This document shows positions 35,523-45,644 of a DNA stretch of 64,000 bases, one piece after another. Numbering within the stretch: the first letter of the stretch is position 1; each line of letters begins with the position of its first letter. Location of the stretch: NCBI RefSeq assembly GCF_036203305.1, contig NZ_CP108131.1, positions 8,246,001 to 8,310,000 on the forward strand, read 5' to 3'. Source of the stretch: Streptomyces sp. NBC_00190 (GTDB lineage: Bacteria > Actinomycetota > Actinomycetes > Streptomycetales > Streptomycetaceae). A program made the translations under genes and the position numbers. The notes below the pieces were generated by a model that saw only the letters and a list, made by a program, of their open reading frames with translations, did not search any database and was not told where the DNA came from.

Positions 35523-36793
35523 GTGGCCTCATCTCCCTTTGTCGGATCGACGTCCAGCGGGAACCGGGCGGCGACGCGGAAGCCACCCCCCTCGCGGGGA
35601 CCGGCGTGGAACGCCCCGTGCAGCAATGCGACCCGTTCCCTCATGCCCTGGATCCCGTACCCGCTGGTGTAGGCCCCCGCATCGGTGCCGGACTTCGCGG
35701 CCCCGCCTTCGTCGAGAATCTCGACGGACAGCTCGTGCGGCTTCCGGCCGATCGTCACGCGGCAGTGCCGGGCGGCCGAGTGGCGGACGACGTTCGTCAC
35801 CGACTCCTGGACGATGCGGAACGCGGAACGGTCGACGGCCTCCGGCAGGTCGTCGACTGACGGCCCAGTGCGGCGCAGGCCCACGCGGACCCCGGCGCGG
35901 GCCGTTGCCGCGACCAGGCGGTCGAGGTCGCCGAGGCCCGCGAACGGCTCTGCGCCGAGCGCGGCTTCCGGGCCCTCGGACGACGGTTCCTGATCGGTCC
36001 GGCGCAGGATGTCGAGCATGGTACGCAGGCCGCGCAGCGTTTCGCGGCCGGTGGATTCGATAGCGGTGAGCGCGTCCCGCGCCTGCTCCGGCTCGCTGTC
36101 CAGGACGCGTCTCGCCGCCCCGGCCTGGATGGAGACGACGCCGATGCCGTGGGCGACCATGTCGTGGAGTTCGCGGGCGATGCGCAGCCGCTCCGCCGTG
36201 ACCGCCTGCTCGGCGGCGTGCGCCCGTAGCGCCTCGTCGTACGCGCGCCGCTGGTGTACGTACGTTCCCGCCGGCCAGGCCAGTAGGACGAGCAGGGCCA
36301 GGCAGGCCGTCAGCCCGAGGAATCCGGGGGCGAGTACGCGGGACCATCCGCCGTCGCGGTGGAAATCAACTTGCAGGACGGTCTCCTGGACGGCGAGGGC
36401 GGCGAGTGCCGCCACGAGCGCGGTGCGCGCGGGGCGGGCGGCCGCGACTGCGGCGACGAGCAGGACGGTGGCCGCGAGGAGGGGCCAGGTCTGCTCGGCC
36501 CGCAGCCGGAGCGCCGATGCCGTGACGGCCTCGACGAGCAATGTCCCGAGCACAGCGACGGGCCATCGCCGGGCCCACGCGAGCGGCGCGGCTACCACGA
36601 GCGAAGCGGCCGCCAGGACAGCGCCCTCGCCGGCCGGGTCGCCCGGCACGGGAGCACTGCCCAGAGCCGCGTACAGCAGCAGCGCCGTCGCCGCGACGGC
36701 GCACGTGGCGAGCGCCGCCCGCGCGGCGCGCGGCAGCCGTTGCAGCAGGGGCGGCGCGGGCGCGGCGGGCGGGTGGGGTGTGGTCACGGGCAC
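35519..36793 (-). CDS. Sensor histidine kinase (HisKA_3 type)
   Basis: 424 residues from GTG 36793. Four to six membrane segments cover residues 25-175. The HisKA_3 block [20 protein letters not shown] has the phospho-His; the ATPase has [15 protein letters not shown] (N box), VEILDEGG and [13 protein letters not shown] (G boxes). Its stop overlaps the start of the response regulator by four bases, forming a two-component operon. A truncated ABC ATPase starts divergently 133 bases away, suggesting the system once controlled an exporter. Confidence 0.92.
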   Translation of the reverse strand: MPVTTPHPPAAPAPPLLQRLPRAARAALATCAVAATALLLYAALGSAPVPGDPAGEGAVLAAASLVVAAPLAWARRWPVAVLGTLLVEAVTASALRLRAEQTWPLLAATVLLVAAVAAARPARTALVAALAALAVQETVLQVDFHRDGGWSRVLAPGFLGLTACLALLVLLAWPAGTYVHQRRAYDEALRAHAAEQAVTAERLRIARELHDMVAHGIGVVSIQAGAARRVLDSEPEQARDALTAIESTGRETLRGLRTMLDILRRTDQEPSSEGPEAALGAEPFAGLGDLDRLVAATARAGVRVGLRRTGPSVDDLPEAVDRSAFRIVQESVTNVVRHSAARHCRVTIGRKPHELSVEILDEGGAAKSGTDAGAYTSGYGIQGMRERVALLHGAFHAGPREGGGFRVAARFPLDVDPTKGDEAT

Positions 36794-36925
36794 AAGTCGA
36801 GCGTAGAGAAGCCAGTGTCCCCGGTCGTCAGACCACAGGCGTATGCCCGGGGGCAGAGACGGCGGCGCCGATCACCGCCGGTGGGTCGATGCGGCCCGGC
36901 ACGGTGCCCAGGCACGGTGGGTCGC

Positions 36926-37426
36926 ATGATCGAAGTCAAGGGACTGACCAAACGCCACGACGACGTCCTCGCCGTCGACAACCTGAGCTTCACCGTGCGG
37001 CCCGGCACGGTCACCGGGTTTCTCGGCCCGAACGGAGCCGGCAAAAGCAGCACCATGCGTATGATCCTCGGTCTGAACCGGCCCACAGCCGGTACGGCCA
37101 CCGTCGACGGGCGCCCGTTCGTCGCCCGACAGGCCGGCCTGCACCACGTCGGTGCGCTGCTGGACGCCGGGGACGTCCACCCCGGCCACACCGCCGCCGC
37201 GCATTGCCATTTTGTCAGTGCTGCCGAGCGCTTGCCGCCCACACACTGTGGCCGACTCGGCAGCCGAACGGGGCACCCACTGCTCGGGCGGGGCGAGACC
37301 TTCCGGAACCGCGGTACCGCTGCGCCCGGAGCAGGCCAGGCAGCTCTGGCTGCAGTGGTTGCCTGGCCACAACCGGGGCCGGGGCGGTCTCGGTTGCGGT
37401 GGATCGTGGCGTATCATCGATCTTGA
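36926..37426 (+). pseudogene. ABC transporter ATP-binding protein, truncated
   Basis: Residues 1-92 are a normal DrrA/CcmA-like ATPase start: [32 protein letters not shown] (Walker A), [33 protein letters not shown]. After about 37200 the similarity stops and unrelated sequence runs to a stop at 37426. Signature and Walker B motifs and the permease gene are missing, so it cannot work. Confidence 0.8.
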
Positions 37427-37532
37427 GCTCGACGCCCTGCCCGGGTGGTCGGTCTGGCGTTGGTGGTCCAAGGAAAGGCACCCCACTTCCTGTGGGGGGA
37501 TGCAGGTGCAAGGCCTGCCCAGCGCTCAACCG

Positions 37533-37571
37533 GGTCTCGCCTCCTTCCTCGTAGTGGAAGGAGACGAGACC
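37533..37571 (+). terminator. Strong hairpin followed by a T-rich tract
   Basis: A 16-bp stem with one mismatch (37533-37548 with 37556-37571), 7-base loop, followed by GTTTTCGTTT. This is the most classical intrinsic terminator in the window, yet no intact gene precedes it; it may belong to the lost segment that replaced the ABC gene. Confidence 0.75.
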
Positions 37572-38140
37572 GTTTTCGTTTGCATGGCACGCGGGCCCCG
37601 CCGGCCCAGCATCGGGCAGGCAAAGATGGCCCCGCGGGTGCCGGGGAGATGCCCGGCCGCCGCCCCCGGACGGGTCCTCAGACGTCCGGTAACCCTCACG
37701 GAGCTCGAACAGGCCCAGCTCCCAAGACCCTCCGCACCCACTGTTGTGTAGGTGCGGCTGATCGCTGGTCCGTTGCGAGCAAGGAGAAGGCCCCCACCGT
37801 GGTGGAGGACTTCGCGCCTGAGTAACGAGGGCGCGGCTGGCGCGGCCGTCGCTCAGGCCGTTACCGCCGAGGCTCGCGGCGCGCTGCCAGGCGAGCGCCG
37901 CGCGCGTCTGCTCAGCCGGTGGCTGCTGCCTGCCCCTTCGGCGCTCTCGATCACCGAAGCGACGTCCGCGGGCAGCAGGGCGCGGGCCAGGCTGCGGACG
38001 CCCCAGGCTCGGCCGGCGGGCGGAGGGTTCCGTAGCCCAGGAGGGTCAGGGACCAGCAGTCGCCTCCCGATGCGGGTTTTGACGGGGTTGCAGCGCCGGA
38101 CACCGACATGCTGTCCGGGGTGGATGGGGTGGAGGTGGGG
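37572..38140. other. No recognisable gene
   Basis: About 570 bases. Frames are open by base composition only and no motif was recognised. The short [10 protein letters not shown] just before (near 37425) weakly recalls a helicase-associated domain. Confidence 0.4.
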
Positions 38141-38168
38141 CCACCGCCCCGAATGGTCGGGGCGGTGG
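38141..38168 (-). terminator. Terminator of the PPOX gene
   Basis: 12-bp perfect stem (38141-38152 with 38157-38168) and a 4-base loop, 7 bases past the minus-strand stop at 38176. Confidence 0.8.
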
Positions 38169-38175
38169 GGTGGGT

Positions 38176-38583
38176 TCAGATGGAGCCGACGATCTTGTGG
38201 GGGGTGACGCGGATGACGACGCGTTCGCTGTCGTCGCCGGCGCGGGGGTTGAAGTCGGCGTAGTCCTTGCCGGTGTACTTGCGGGAGAGCTGGTTGATCA
38301 GGTCTTGGCCGCCTTCAGTGGTGAGGCCTGCGGTGCCGCGGACTTCGGCGTAGGTGTACGGGGCATCGTGGGGGTTGATGAGGACGGTGATGCGCGGGTC
38401 GCGGCGCAGGTTTTCTTCCTTGCGGCGTCCGACGGTGGTGGAGATGAGCAGGTCGTTGCCGTCCCGGGCGAGCCATGTGACGGTGACCTGCGGACTGCCG
38501 TCGGGCTGGATCGTGGCGATGGAGGCGAAGACCGGGGAGTCGTCGATGATCCTCTTCAGGTCGTCGGAGAGAGTAGCGGGCAT
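38176..38583 (-). CDS. PPOX-class F420-dependent oxidoreductase
   Basis: 135 residues. SDDLKRIIDDSPVFASIATI, DGSPQVTVTWLARDGNDLLI, RKEENLRRDPRITVLINPHD and YAEVRGTA follow the split-barrel pyridoxamine-oxidase-like family whose actinobacterial members use F420 or FMN. Substrate unknown. It stands alone with its own terminator; AAGG lies before the ATG. Confidence 0.9.
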   Translation of the reverse strand: MPATLSDDLKRIIDDSPVFASIATIQPDGSPQVTVTWLARDGNDLLISTTVGRRKEENLRRDPRITVLINPHDAPYTYAEVRGTAGLTTEGGQDLINQLSRKYTGKDYADFNPRAGDDSERVVIRVTPHKIVGSI

Positions 38584-39240
38584 GGTCGGCTTCCCTTCCT
38601 GGGGTTCTGCTCCTGGTTAAGCGGCAGGGACATCCTGGGGAAGCTGTTGGTTTTCGGGCAAACGAGGACTTGCGCCGTGCGGCCGGCCTGCGTGGGTGTG
38701 TCCCGGAATTCCGCTAGGGGCATCTGGCGAGGGAGTCCGGTGGGACTGCCGCCGATCAGGAGTCGGTTCACCCGGATGGACCCCACGGACGCGCGAGGCC
38801 CCCGACGGCGACCGCCCTCCGTCTTGCGGTCTCTGGATGTCGCCGATGCCGAGCTGATGGAGCAAGCCCGCCCCGGCGGGGCCGGCAGCGCGGTGTGTGA
38901 GTGCGCTTACGGAGCTGCTCGGGTGGGCGGTCTGGGCCGGGAAGACGTCAGGGCCGGCCCGGCGGGTGCGGGTCTGCCCTGAGGTGTGCGGCACGCGCGC
39001 CGCAACGCGGTGCTGCTGTGTCCCCGTCTGCGAAGTCACCAGCATTCGAGGGTCCGCCGGTTGCCCGGTCGGTTCTGCACCCCACGGTGCCTGGTCGCGG
39101 CCACGGGAAGCAAGTCGCGTGTGGACGGACCTGGACGATCGGGTGCCAGAGGGTAGGGAGACCGTAGGGCTGGGCGACTGGGGCCGGAGCCAGCGGCGGA
39201 CCCAAGACGGTCGAGCCGGCCTCGGCCGAGCCGGAGCGCC
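38584..39240. other. Region without an intact gene
   Basis: About 650 bases between the PPOX start and the IS701 remnant. It should contain the PPOX promoter. The part nearest the IS remnant may be degraded transposase. Confidence 0.4.
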
Positions 39241-39249
39241 ACGTGAGGA

Positions 39250-39697
39250 CGCCATCGTTCTCGCCGACCTTGTCAGCGACGTGTTCTTGCAGGTCGTCGC
39301 GGATGTCGGCAGGGTTCCACTTCGCTCCGGCGAGCAGGTGCTGCAGGCCATCGGGGGTTGCGTGGCCTGCCTGCTCGGCCAGCTGCCAGCGGTTCTTTCG
39401 GGCTACTGGTGCGAGCAGGCCGCGTACGTAGTCACGCATGCGGCGGCGTAGTTCCACCCGGCCGAAGCGATGGCCGATGTTCACGAAGAGGTCGTCCAGT
39501 TCCAGGTTCGACTGCTCGCCAACACGTGCGCTGATCACGTGGGGAAGCTGCCCCCTACGCTGCCACTACCTGCGGCGCTGTCGCACGATCGAGGGGCGGC
39601 TCGTCGAAGACCGCCCCTGACCACTCCGCAGCCCGCTACACCCCAGCCGCCCAACCAAACCCGCAGCTCAGACAGCGAAATCCTGCTGGAGTACTAG
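39250..39697 (-). mobile_element. IS701-family element, 5' end only
   Basis: The minus strand reads DDLFVNIGHRFGRVELRRRM, DYVRGLLAPVARKNRWQLAE, HATPDGLQHLLAGAKWNPAD and DIRDDLQEHVADKVGENDG, the conserved start of IS701 transposases. After that the frame is lost. The outer end at 39697 reads inward CTAGTACTCCAGCAGG, resembling the CTAGTACTGCAACGG end of the other IS701 remnant at 46318, so this is a true element terminus. It lies 2 bases from the HPP-family stop. Confidence 0.75.
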
Positions 39698-39699
39698 CG

Positions 39700-40263
39700 T
39701 CACCACCAGTAGACGGGGTAGCGGGAGCTGGCGGAGCGGGCGCGGGAGAGGGCGCAGCCGGCGAGGACGAGGAGGACTGCCGAGCCGGCGAGGAGCGGCA
39801 CGAAGGTTCTGGGGTCGGGTGTTCTCAGGACGATGACGACGGCGGTCGCGCAGGCCGGGGAGTGCGGGGTGCGGGCCATGGTCATCAGGGCCAAGCCGAG
39901 TCCGGCCGCGAGGGCAGCCGCCCATGGGGCACTACCCAGGGCGGCGAGGGTTCCGTATCCGACGGCGGCGCAGATCAGGTGGCCTGCGATCACGCTGCGG
40001 GGTTGGGCTAGGGGCAGGTTTGGGACGCTGTGCACGATCGCGGCGGATGCGGCCAGTGGGGGGATGAGGACGGGTTCGTGGATCACAGCGCCGATGGCCG
40101 TCAGCGCCAGCATGACGGCGGTGGCGCCGCTGATGCTGTGCAGGGCATCGCGCGGCGTCGGCGGGGCGGGGGCGCGGCCCGCCAAGCGGGGCAGCGCCCG
40201 GGCGGATGGCCGGTCGGGCGGGGGTGGTGACGGCGGGATTGTGGTGGTCCGGTCGGTGCTCAA
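39700..40263 (-). CDS. HPP-family integral membrane protein
   Basis: About 187 residues. Four membrane segments with the HPP-family core: HEPVLIPPLAASAAIVHSVP, LAQPRSVIAGHLICAAVGY, GLALALMTMARTPHSPACAT. HPP proteins of cyanobacteria and plants transport nitrite; the substrate here is unknown. The TTG at 40263 is chosen because no ATG or GTG fits before the family starts; upstream frame is unlike the family. An IS701 end abuts its stop. Confidence 0.75.
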   Translation of the reverse strand: MSTDRTTTIPPSPPPPDRPSARALPRLAGRAPAPPTPRDALHSISGATAVMLALTAIGAVIHEPVLIPPLAASAAIVHSVPNLPLAQPRSVIAGHLICAAVGYGTLAALGSAPWAAALAAGLGLALMTMARTPHSPACATAVVIVLRTPDPRTFVPLLAGSAVLLVLAGCALSRARSASSRYPVYWW

Positions 40264-41282
40264 GGAAATGACGTCTTCAGAGGATTGGCCGACGGGCAGG
40301 GACCCGATGGCGGTGATTGGCAGGGGCAGGAGTCTCTTCGGCTTGTACCGCTGTGACAGCCACTGCGATCGGCAGGGACGGGGGGACACTGCAGAGGCCC
40401 GGTGTGGGGGCGGCCGTGACTCCCCTGGATCATACGAAGCCCGACAAACCGTGCAGCAGCCAGCCCCCCGAACGCCGCGGAGGTAACGACTTCGGACCGC
40501 ACAGGTGCGGCTCTTCGGGGGTTGTGCTGGCGATTGCTCGCAGCGGGGGCTGGACGGTTGCTCTCCGCGGGGGACCGGAGGTGCTGCCGGAAGTGTGAAC
40601 CCCCGACATCGAGCGGACGCCACCTGCTGTGCGCGATCGGCTGCCGCCGTCGCTGGAGGCACTGTGCCGGTACGGCGCGGAGTGGACCGCGACGAAGCTG
40701 CGGTGGGGTCCTTGACGAGTACGCCGACGTCAAGGGATGACGCCTCCACCATCCGAAACTCCGGGGTCTGTGGCATTCGTGACCGGCACCCCGACCCACA
40801 GGATTTGACTATTCCTCACTCGGCCCTGCCAACGCCATTGCGCACCGCGGCCGGTGACTCCCGAACTCATCGATTTTGATCATGTGGCGGGCTGCTGCCG
40901 TCGGGTCCGTTGCCCGGGGCCGGCGGTCTGAGCGCCGACGCCGGGGGTTCGCCGGACACCCGTCCCGGCCGGGGAGGGGGCCGAGACCGTGGGGTGTCCG
41001 GGTGCCGTACGGATCCGGGCGGCAGCCCGTCGTGCGGGCGGGCCTGCCGCATGACGCCGGGGGAAGGGCGGCATGCGGCGGGGCCCGCTCCCGGAAGCGA
41101 CCCACCTGCGAGGTGTTCGCTTCCGGTTACCACGCGTCTGTCCCGGCCGCCCTCCCCCAAACGCCTTCCCCTCCAGAGATTCTGAGGGGACGTCAAGGGC
41201 TGCTGTGCTCTCGCGGCACGCGAACGCAGCTACGTGGGCCACTCCGGATGCAGTATGGGCCTGCCCGCCGCACTGTGGATGC
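40264..41282. other. One kilobase without a recognisable gene
   Basis: Frames are long only because of base composition; none shows start, ribosome site and family motif together. The region includes the promoter of the HPP gene. No repeats found. Confidence 0.45.
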
Positions 41283-41507
41283 ATGGCGGACCAGACGGAG
41301 ATCGTGATCCATCCCGTGTCACCGCAGGGCGGCCGCAAGGTCACCGTGCACGCGCTCGGCGTGGACGCGGACCTGGGCCGGGCGTTCACGCCCGGGGACG
41401 TGTCGGAATTCCTGCGCCGGGCCGGCCTGGAGGATGTGGACCTGTCCGAGGACGGGCCGATCCGCTGGGAGGGGGGCGGCCCCGAGGTGTGGACCGGCGA
41501 CATCTGA
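41283..41507 (+). CDS. Small conserved hypothetical protein
   Basis: 74 residues: MADQTEIVIHPVSPQGGRKV, then TVHALGVDADLGRAFTPGDV, SEFLRRAGLEDVDLSED. Acidic, no membrane segment or cysteine. Codon use is strongly coding. The pattern is familiar from Streptomyces genomes but without function. Confidence 0.6.
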   Translation: MADQTEIVIHPVSPQGGRKVTVHALGVDADLGRAFTPGDVSEFLRRAGLEDVDLSEDGPIRWEGGGPEVWTGDI

Positions 41508-41879
41508 CGCCGCCGGGCACCTACCCAACAGCTATCCAGTCCGGCGGCTTGCTCGGGCGCCATGTCGGCGTACACGTGAACAGACGAGTACGTAGACATC
41601 TGGGGCGCTGGGGCTGTCGGCGGGGACGGTACGGCCGTCAGTACCAGGTCCCCGCGCTCTGCCAAGGGCCGACCGCCTGGATTCGCCGAGGTCGCGACTG
41701 CTGGGGTCTGTCTGGTCCGGGAAGTGGGCTCGTTCAGGAGTCATCGGCCTGCTGCCGGGGCCGGCGCGCGGTCAGAGGTGCGGACGCGATGCCCCTGCGA
41801 GTGCCGGACAGGTCCGAGAGACCGCCGGCTCCCGCTCAACCACTCGGATCCCGCGCCCGGGATGCGATCGAGCACATCG
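41508..41879. other. No recognisable gene
   Basis: About 370 bases between the small hypothetical and a string of gene fragments. Confidence 0.4.
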
Positions 41880-41990
41880 TGCGGGCGGGTCCGTGACGGC
41901 GAGGACCTGCACATTCATGCCGAGCCGTTTGTGCTTGCCCGAGTAGTACGGGGTGTCGGCGGCGGTCGGTCGGCAGCAGGGATTGCCTTC
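41880..41990 (-). pseudogene. IS5-family transposase fragment
   Basis: The minus strand reads DTPYYSGKHKRLGMNVQVLA, the conserved block before the second Asp of IS5-type transposases. Flanking transposase sequence is missing. Confidence 0.6.
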
Positions 41991-42029
41991 AAGGAGGACA
42001 GGCCGCCGCGCCAGAGAAGTCGCCGCCTA

Positions 42030-42145
42030 TCTCACGGCGCAGGGAGTCGAGGCAGACCACGGCGTCCACCGCGGGCGACGTCGGTGGCGAACATCGGACT
42101 TGCCGGAGCCGCCGGGCCCGACGGCGACCAGGAGTGGGCAATGAG
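42030..42145 (-). pseudogene. P-loop kinase fragment (polynucleotide-kinase-like)
   Basis: Minus-strand frames give LLVAVGPGGSGKSDV (Walker A) and, one frame over, VDAVVCLDSLRREIGGD. The order matches AAA-type polynucleotide kinase domains. About 40 codons remain. Confidence 0.5.
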
Positions 42146-42279
42146 TCAGCGAGTAGGTGTCGGGGCGAAGGGGATTCCCGAAGCCATGCCTCGGAGGCCG
42201 ACCATGAGGGACTCGCCCAGGAAGCTCACGCCGATGGAGAGCTGGAGGGGGCGTGGTGCGCCGGCGGGCTGCCCGCCGC

Positions 42280-42460
42280 CATGGACGTCGAACTGGAAAG
42301 CACGCGACTGGCCGCCCTCCTCGACGGACTCACCCTCCAGGCAACGCTACTGCGGGACCGCTATCCGCCGACGCTGCTCCGGCAGGTACTCCGTCGACAC
42401 CTGGACGCCCTCAAAGGCTGCCTGTGCCCCACCGGCCCGGGCGGGGTTCGGGCAGGATGA
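42280..42460 (+). pseudogene. TetR-family C-terminal fragment
   Basis: The frame ESTRLAALLDGLTLQATLLR, then DRYPPTLLRQVLRRHLDALK matches the end of TetR regulators (DGL..Q..L.P.R..P......L..HL). The DNA-binding half is missing. Confidence 0.6.
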
Positions 42461-42529
42461 TCCGGCGCACCGGAGGCCACCCGCTGCGGTGGCACCTGCC
42501 CGGTTCCGACCGTGATCCGGAGGTCCCAG

Positions 42530-42680
42530 TGACGTCGTACGACGACCAGGCACGGCGTGACGAGCTGTACCGCGACCCGTACCCGCTCTACGACCGCGCC
42601 CGCCGCGCCGAGGGACTGACGCACGTGCCCGACTTCGACGAGTGGCTGGTGCCGCGCGACCGGAACGTACGGGAGGTGCC
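42530..42680 (+). pseudogene. Cytochrome P450 N-terminal fragment
   Basis: TSYDDQARRDELYRDPYPLY followed by DRARRAEGLTHVPDFDEWLV is the typical start of an actinobacterial P450. The frame ends within 50 codons; no I-helix, ExxR or heme-Cys motif follows. Confidence 0.6.
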
Positions 42681-43164
42681 GTGTCGGCCCACTGGATCTG
42701 CGCAGAGTCTGGCTTCATCAGCCGCCTGGCCTGCTGCGTTGTCCTGCCGGGTGTGGTCGTGATGAGCGACGTGTGGCAGTGGGTGGCGACGGTCTTTTGC
42801 GCTGGGTGTGAGTGGCATCGTTCGTGGTGACGGGGCTGGGTGATGGGTGTCGTCTGTTGGTGAGGGCCGGTGTCGTTTCCCGGTGAAGGTCTGCTGTCGC
42901 TTGTGTAGGCCCATCCCGGGGCGGTCGCCGTTCGGGTTTGTGGCGTGCGGGTCGCGGCCGCCGTGCATGCCTGCGCCGACCCGGGGCGGGCCCGTGTTCT
43001 GGACCGTTGATGAACCGACGGAGTCCGGTGGCCGCCCATCCCGAGTGGGCCGGACGCATGATGCTCTGGCCGCCGGTCTGGGCTGCGCCGGGGCGGGCCC
43101 GGGTCGGCGCATCGCGGTGGCGGCGCACGTCCGCGCAGGTATGGCGGCAGGGGGCCGGTCCTCA
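42681..43164. other. No recognisable gene
   Basis: About 480 bases between the P450 scrap and the acidic secreted-protein remnant. Slightly lower GC. No motif found. Confidence 0.4.
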
Positions 43165-43515
43165 TCAGTCGAAGTCGATGTCGCTGTCGGGCGTGAGGTC
43201 GACGTCGCCGTCGGGCGTGAGGTCGAGGTCGGGCTCGTCGTTGCCGCCGTTGCTGTTGGGGGGTGTCCTGGTCGTCGTCTTCGAGGCCCTGCTGGTAGTC
43301 GGGGTCCATGAGGTCGCCGCCGTTGACGCCGGGGACGCTGTGGTCGCTGTCCTGGAGGTCGGGGTCGTGGCCGTCGTTGTGGGGGGTCTGGGTGACGTGG
43401 TGCTGTGGGGCGGTCGGTGCGGCCATGGCGGTGGCGGGGAGGGCCACGCCGGCGCCGAACAGCGTCACGGATGTGCGGCGAGCACGATACGACGGTTCCA
43501 GGAAATGCTGTTCAT
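43165..43515 (-). pseudogene. Secreted acidic repeat protein with two frameshifts
   Basis: From ATG 43515: a signal region MNSISWNRRIVLAA, one-base shift, then VTLFGAGVALPATAMAAPTA (signal end), HDPDLQDSDHSVPGVNGGDL, then a second one-base shift in a C-run, then NSNGGNDEPDLDLTPDGDVD and LTPDSDIDFD to the stop. The tail is two LTPD-x-D repeats, very acidic and likely calcium-binding or disordered. Both shifts are single bases, one in a homopolymer, so an assembly error is possible. Confidence 0.55.
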
Positions 43516-43779
43516 CGGAGTTCTCCGCGGAATATTGCAGGGTGGGCTGTTTTTCGGACCCGTATCGTCCGGGGCTTTTCCCCGGTGGGGCCTGCTTCCA
43601 ATGAGCCCCTCCGCAAGGCTGCCGTCATGTCACCGGAATACGTGGCTTGACACCCGGCGTCGGCCCTGGTTCGACTGGCCGGGGCGGATGTGTGGGCCCG
43701 GACGTGCGGGTGTGCGCCCCCGTCGGGCCCACCGCACCATGACCGTGTCTGCGTACCCCGCGGCGAAGGAGACGGCCAG
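43516..43779. other. Upstream region of the acidic protein
   Basis: About 260 bases, locally AT-richer at 43520-43570, probably the promoter of the minus-strand acidic protein. No gene. Confidence 0.4.
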
Positions 43780-43935
43780 GCCCTCGGGCCATCACCGCCG
43801 TCGACGGCCAGCCCACCCCGAACATCGGCTCCTACTGCCAGGTCATCAACAACCGCCGCGCCGGTGCCACCGTTCCCTCCACCATCCAACGCGCAGGCCA
43901 GACCATTACCCTCCAGGCCCCCTCGACAGCTGACA
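43780..43935 (+). pseudogene. PDZ-domain fragment of a protease-like protein
   Basis: A frame reads AITAVDGQPTPNIGSYCQVI, then NNRRAGATVPSTIQRAGQTI, resembling the substrate-binding strand and helix of PDZ domains in HtrA-like proteases. No catalytic domain precedes it. Confidence 0.4.
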
Positions 43936-44234
43936 CACCTTCCAGCCGGGAGTCGTTGATCCGACCGGATCAGCGACTCCCGGCATGCCCCGACGATCAA
44001 CAACGCCTCATGTCATCGACCGCATCTCGCGTCGTCTCCCACTGACGTTCTGAGGTTCTGGCACGGGAAGCGAAGCGGTGACTGACGGTGTCGTGCGGTG
44101 GTCGGCGCCGATCGGCCGACGCTCGACGACCTGGCTGTGGCAGGGGCGCTCGAAGAGTCGGAGCCGGGCATCAGGCCGGCGGGGTTGATGTCGAGGCGCT
44201 GGGCGAGTTCGGGCAGGACGGGGAGGTCGGGGAG

Positions 44235-44501
44235 TTCTTCGAGATCGATCTGTTGCCCTGGTCGACGCCGCGGCTGAAGGACGCCGCTGCGGCTGTGGGC
44301 CACCCGGAACTGCCGTGGGCTCGCCACACGCTCGCGTCCTTCCTGCTCCGCCAGGGCCGCTTCAGGGAATCCGTGGCCCAGTTCCGTCACGTCGACGGCT
44401 ACACGCTCGGACTTCCCTGGCACTACCAGGCGTTTCCGAGGCTCTCCTACCGCTCCCACCGCACGCGGGCGATGTGGGGAGCCCTGCTCCTGCGCCGCTG
44501 A
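44235..44501 (+). pseudogene. Hypothetical protein, C-terminal part only
   Basis: EIDLLPWSTPRLKDAAAAVG, HPELPWARHTLASFLLRQGR and FRESVAQFRHVDGYTLGLPW look strongly coding and TPR-like; upstream residues are out of frame and no start is present. Not assigned to a family. Confidence 0.4.
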
Positions 44502-44852
44502 TCCATGCAGGTGCCGAGCGAGGGCGGACACACTCCGCGGAAGAGGGCCGGCCGCTGCCCTGTCCCAGGCTAGCGGGGCCGCTCCCGTCCGGGCATTGCG
44601 CCCCGGCGCACCACACAGACGTCGGCTGAGCAACGAGCGCTGACAGAGCCGCCCCGACCACAGCCGCCGCTTCATCAACCACACCCTCAAGTTGCACACC
44701 GGCACCTGAGCGAACCACGGCTCGCCACCAAGTGGCCCAACCTCGCGGTCCGCGGGAAACGTCCCGGTAGATTCCCGAGGGAGCCGTATCCATCAGGGAC
44801 GCCCGGCCATGTATGACCTCGGCTGCGTGGGCCTACGGCGTGGAGGGCCACA
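44502..44852. other. No gene seen
   Basis: About 350 bases preceding the membrane-protein gene at 44853, presumably with its promoter. Confidence 0.4.
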
Positions 44853-45578
44853 ATGAGGGTGCCGAACATGGGCGACGAGCAACAGGCTCCGCCGACACCC
44901 GACGAAATCCAAGCCAAGGTCGGAAAGCGCCTGGACGACGTCGCCAAGATCCTGGCCGGTGCGCTGATCACCGTTGCCGGGATCATGACAACTCTCGGGC
45001 TGTCCAGCGACATCGTGTTCGTCGCCCTCAACAACGAGTCATGGCCGATCTACGTGGCCTCGCTCTGCGCCATCCTCGCCATCGTCTGCAGCATCGTCGC
45101 CCTGCTCGTCCACCCCACGCGGCGGGGCAATCTGTGGGAGACCGGCGTTCTCGTCCTCGGAGTCATCTTCTACATGGTGGCTCTCAGCGTGGCAGTGATC
45201 GGCGCGGCCAAGGCCGCCGGCGGGAACGGACGGCCCACCATCACCAACGTCAAGATCGAAGGCCCGCGGTCCCATCTGCGAGTGACCTTCGATGTCCACG
45301 CCAACGGCGTGGAGACATGGGCCACCATCCAGGTGTTCGTGACCCCCATGCGGGCCGACTTGGCCACGCCCGTCCAAGACTCGGTCGACGACTATTCAAG
45401 TGAGCTCAGACCTGACGACGAAGGCGCGGTCGAGCAACGCGTCAGCATGCCAATGGCACTGCCACCACAGGCGGGGGGCATCAGCATCGTCGCCCTCAAC
45501 GCGGGCGACGGAACCGACGACGTGTGTAACGCACGCACCCAGCGCGGGCCGACCTGCACGTACATCCGCATCCCGTAA
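44853..45578 (+). CDS. Membrane protein of unknown function
   Basis: 241 residues (236 if the second ATG at 44868 is used). Three membrane segments: about 33-57 (ILAGALITVAGIMTTLGL), 66-88 (IYVASLCAILAIVCSIVALL) and 97-117 (GVLVLGVIFYMVALSVAVIG). The C-terminal 115 residues form a soluble beta-rich domain (TITNVKIEGPRSHLRVTFDV, WATIQVFVTPMR) with two late cysteines. No family recognised. Confidence 0.75.
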   Translation: MRVPNMGDEQQAPPTPDEIQAKVGKRLDDVAKILAGALITVAGIMTTLGLSSDIVFVALNNESWPIYVASLCAILAIVCSIVALLVHPTRRGNLWETGVLVLGVIFYMVALSVAVIGAAKAAGGNGRPTITNVKIEGPRSHLRVTFDVHANGVETWATIQVFVTPMRADLATPVQDSVDDYSSELRPDDEGAVEQRVSMPMALPPQAGGISIVALNAGDGTDDVCNARTQRGPTCTYIRIP

Positions 45579-45644
45579 GGCGGGAACCCGAGGGGTTCCT
45601 CACCCAGGCCGTGGAGCCCTCCTGCCGGGACACCGGCCGACTGC

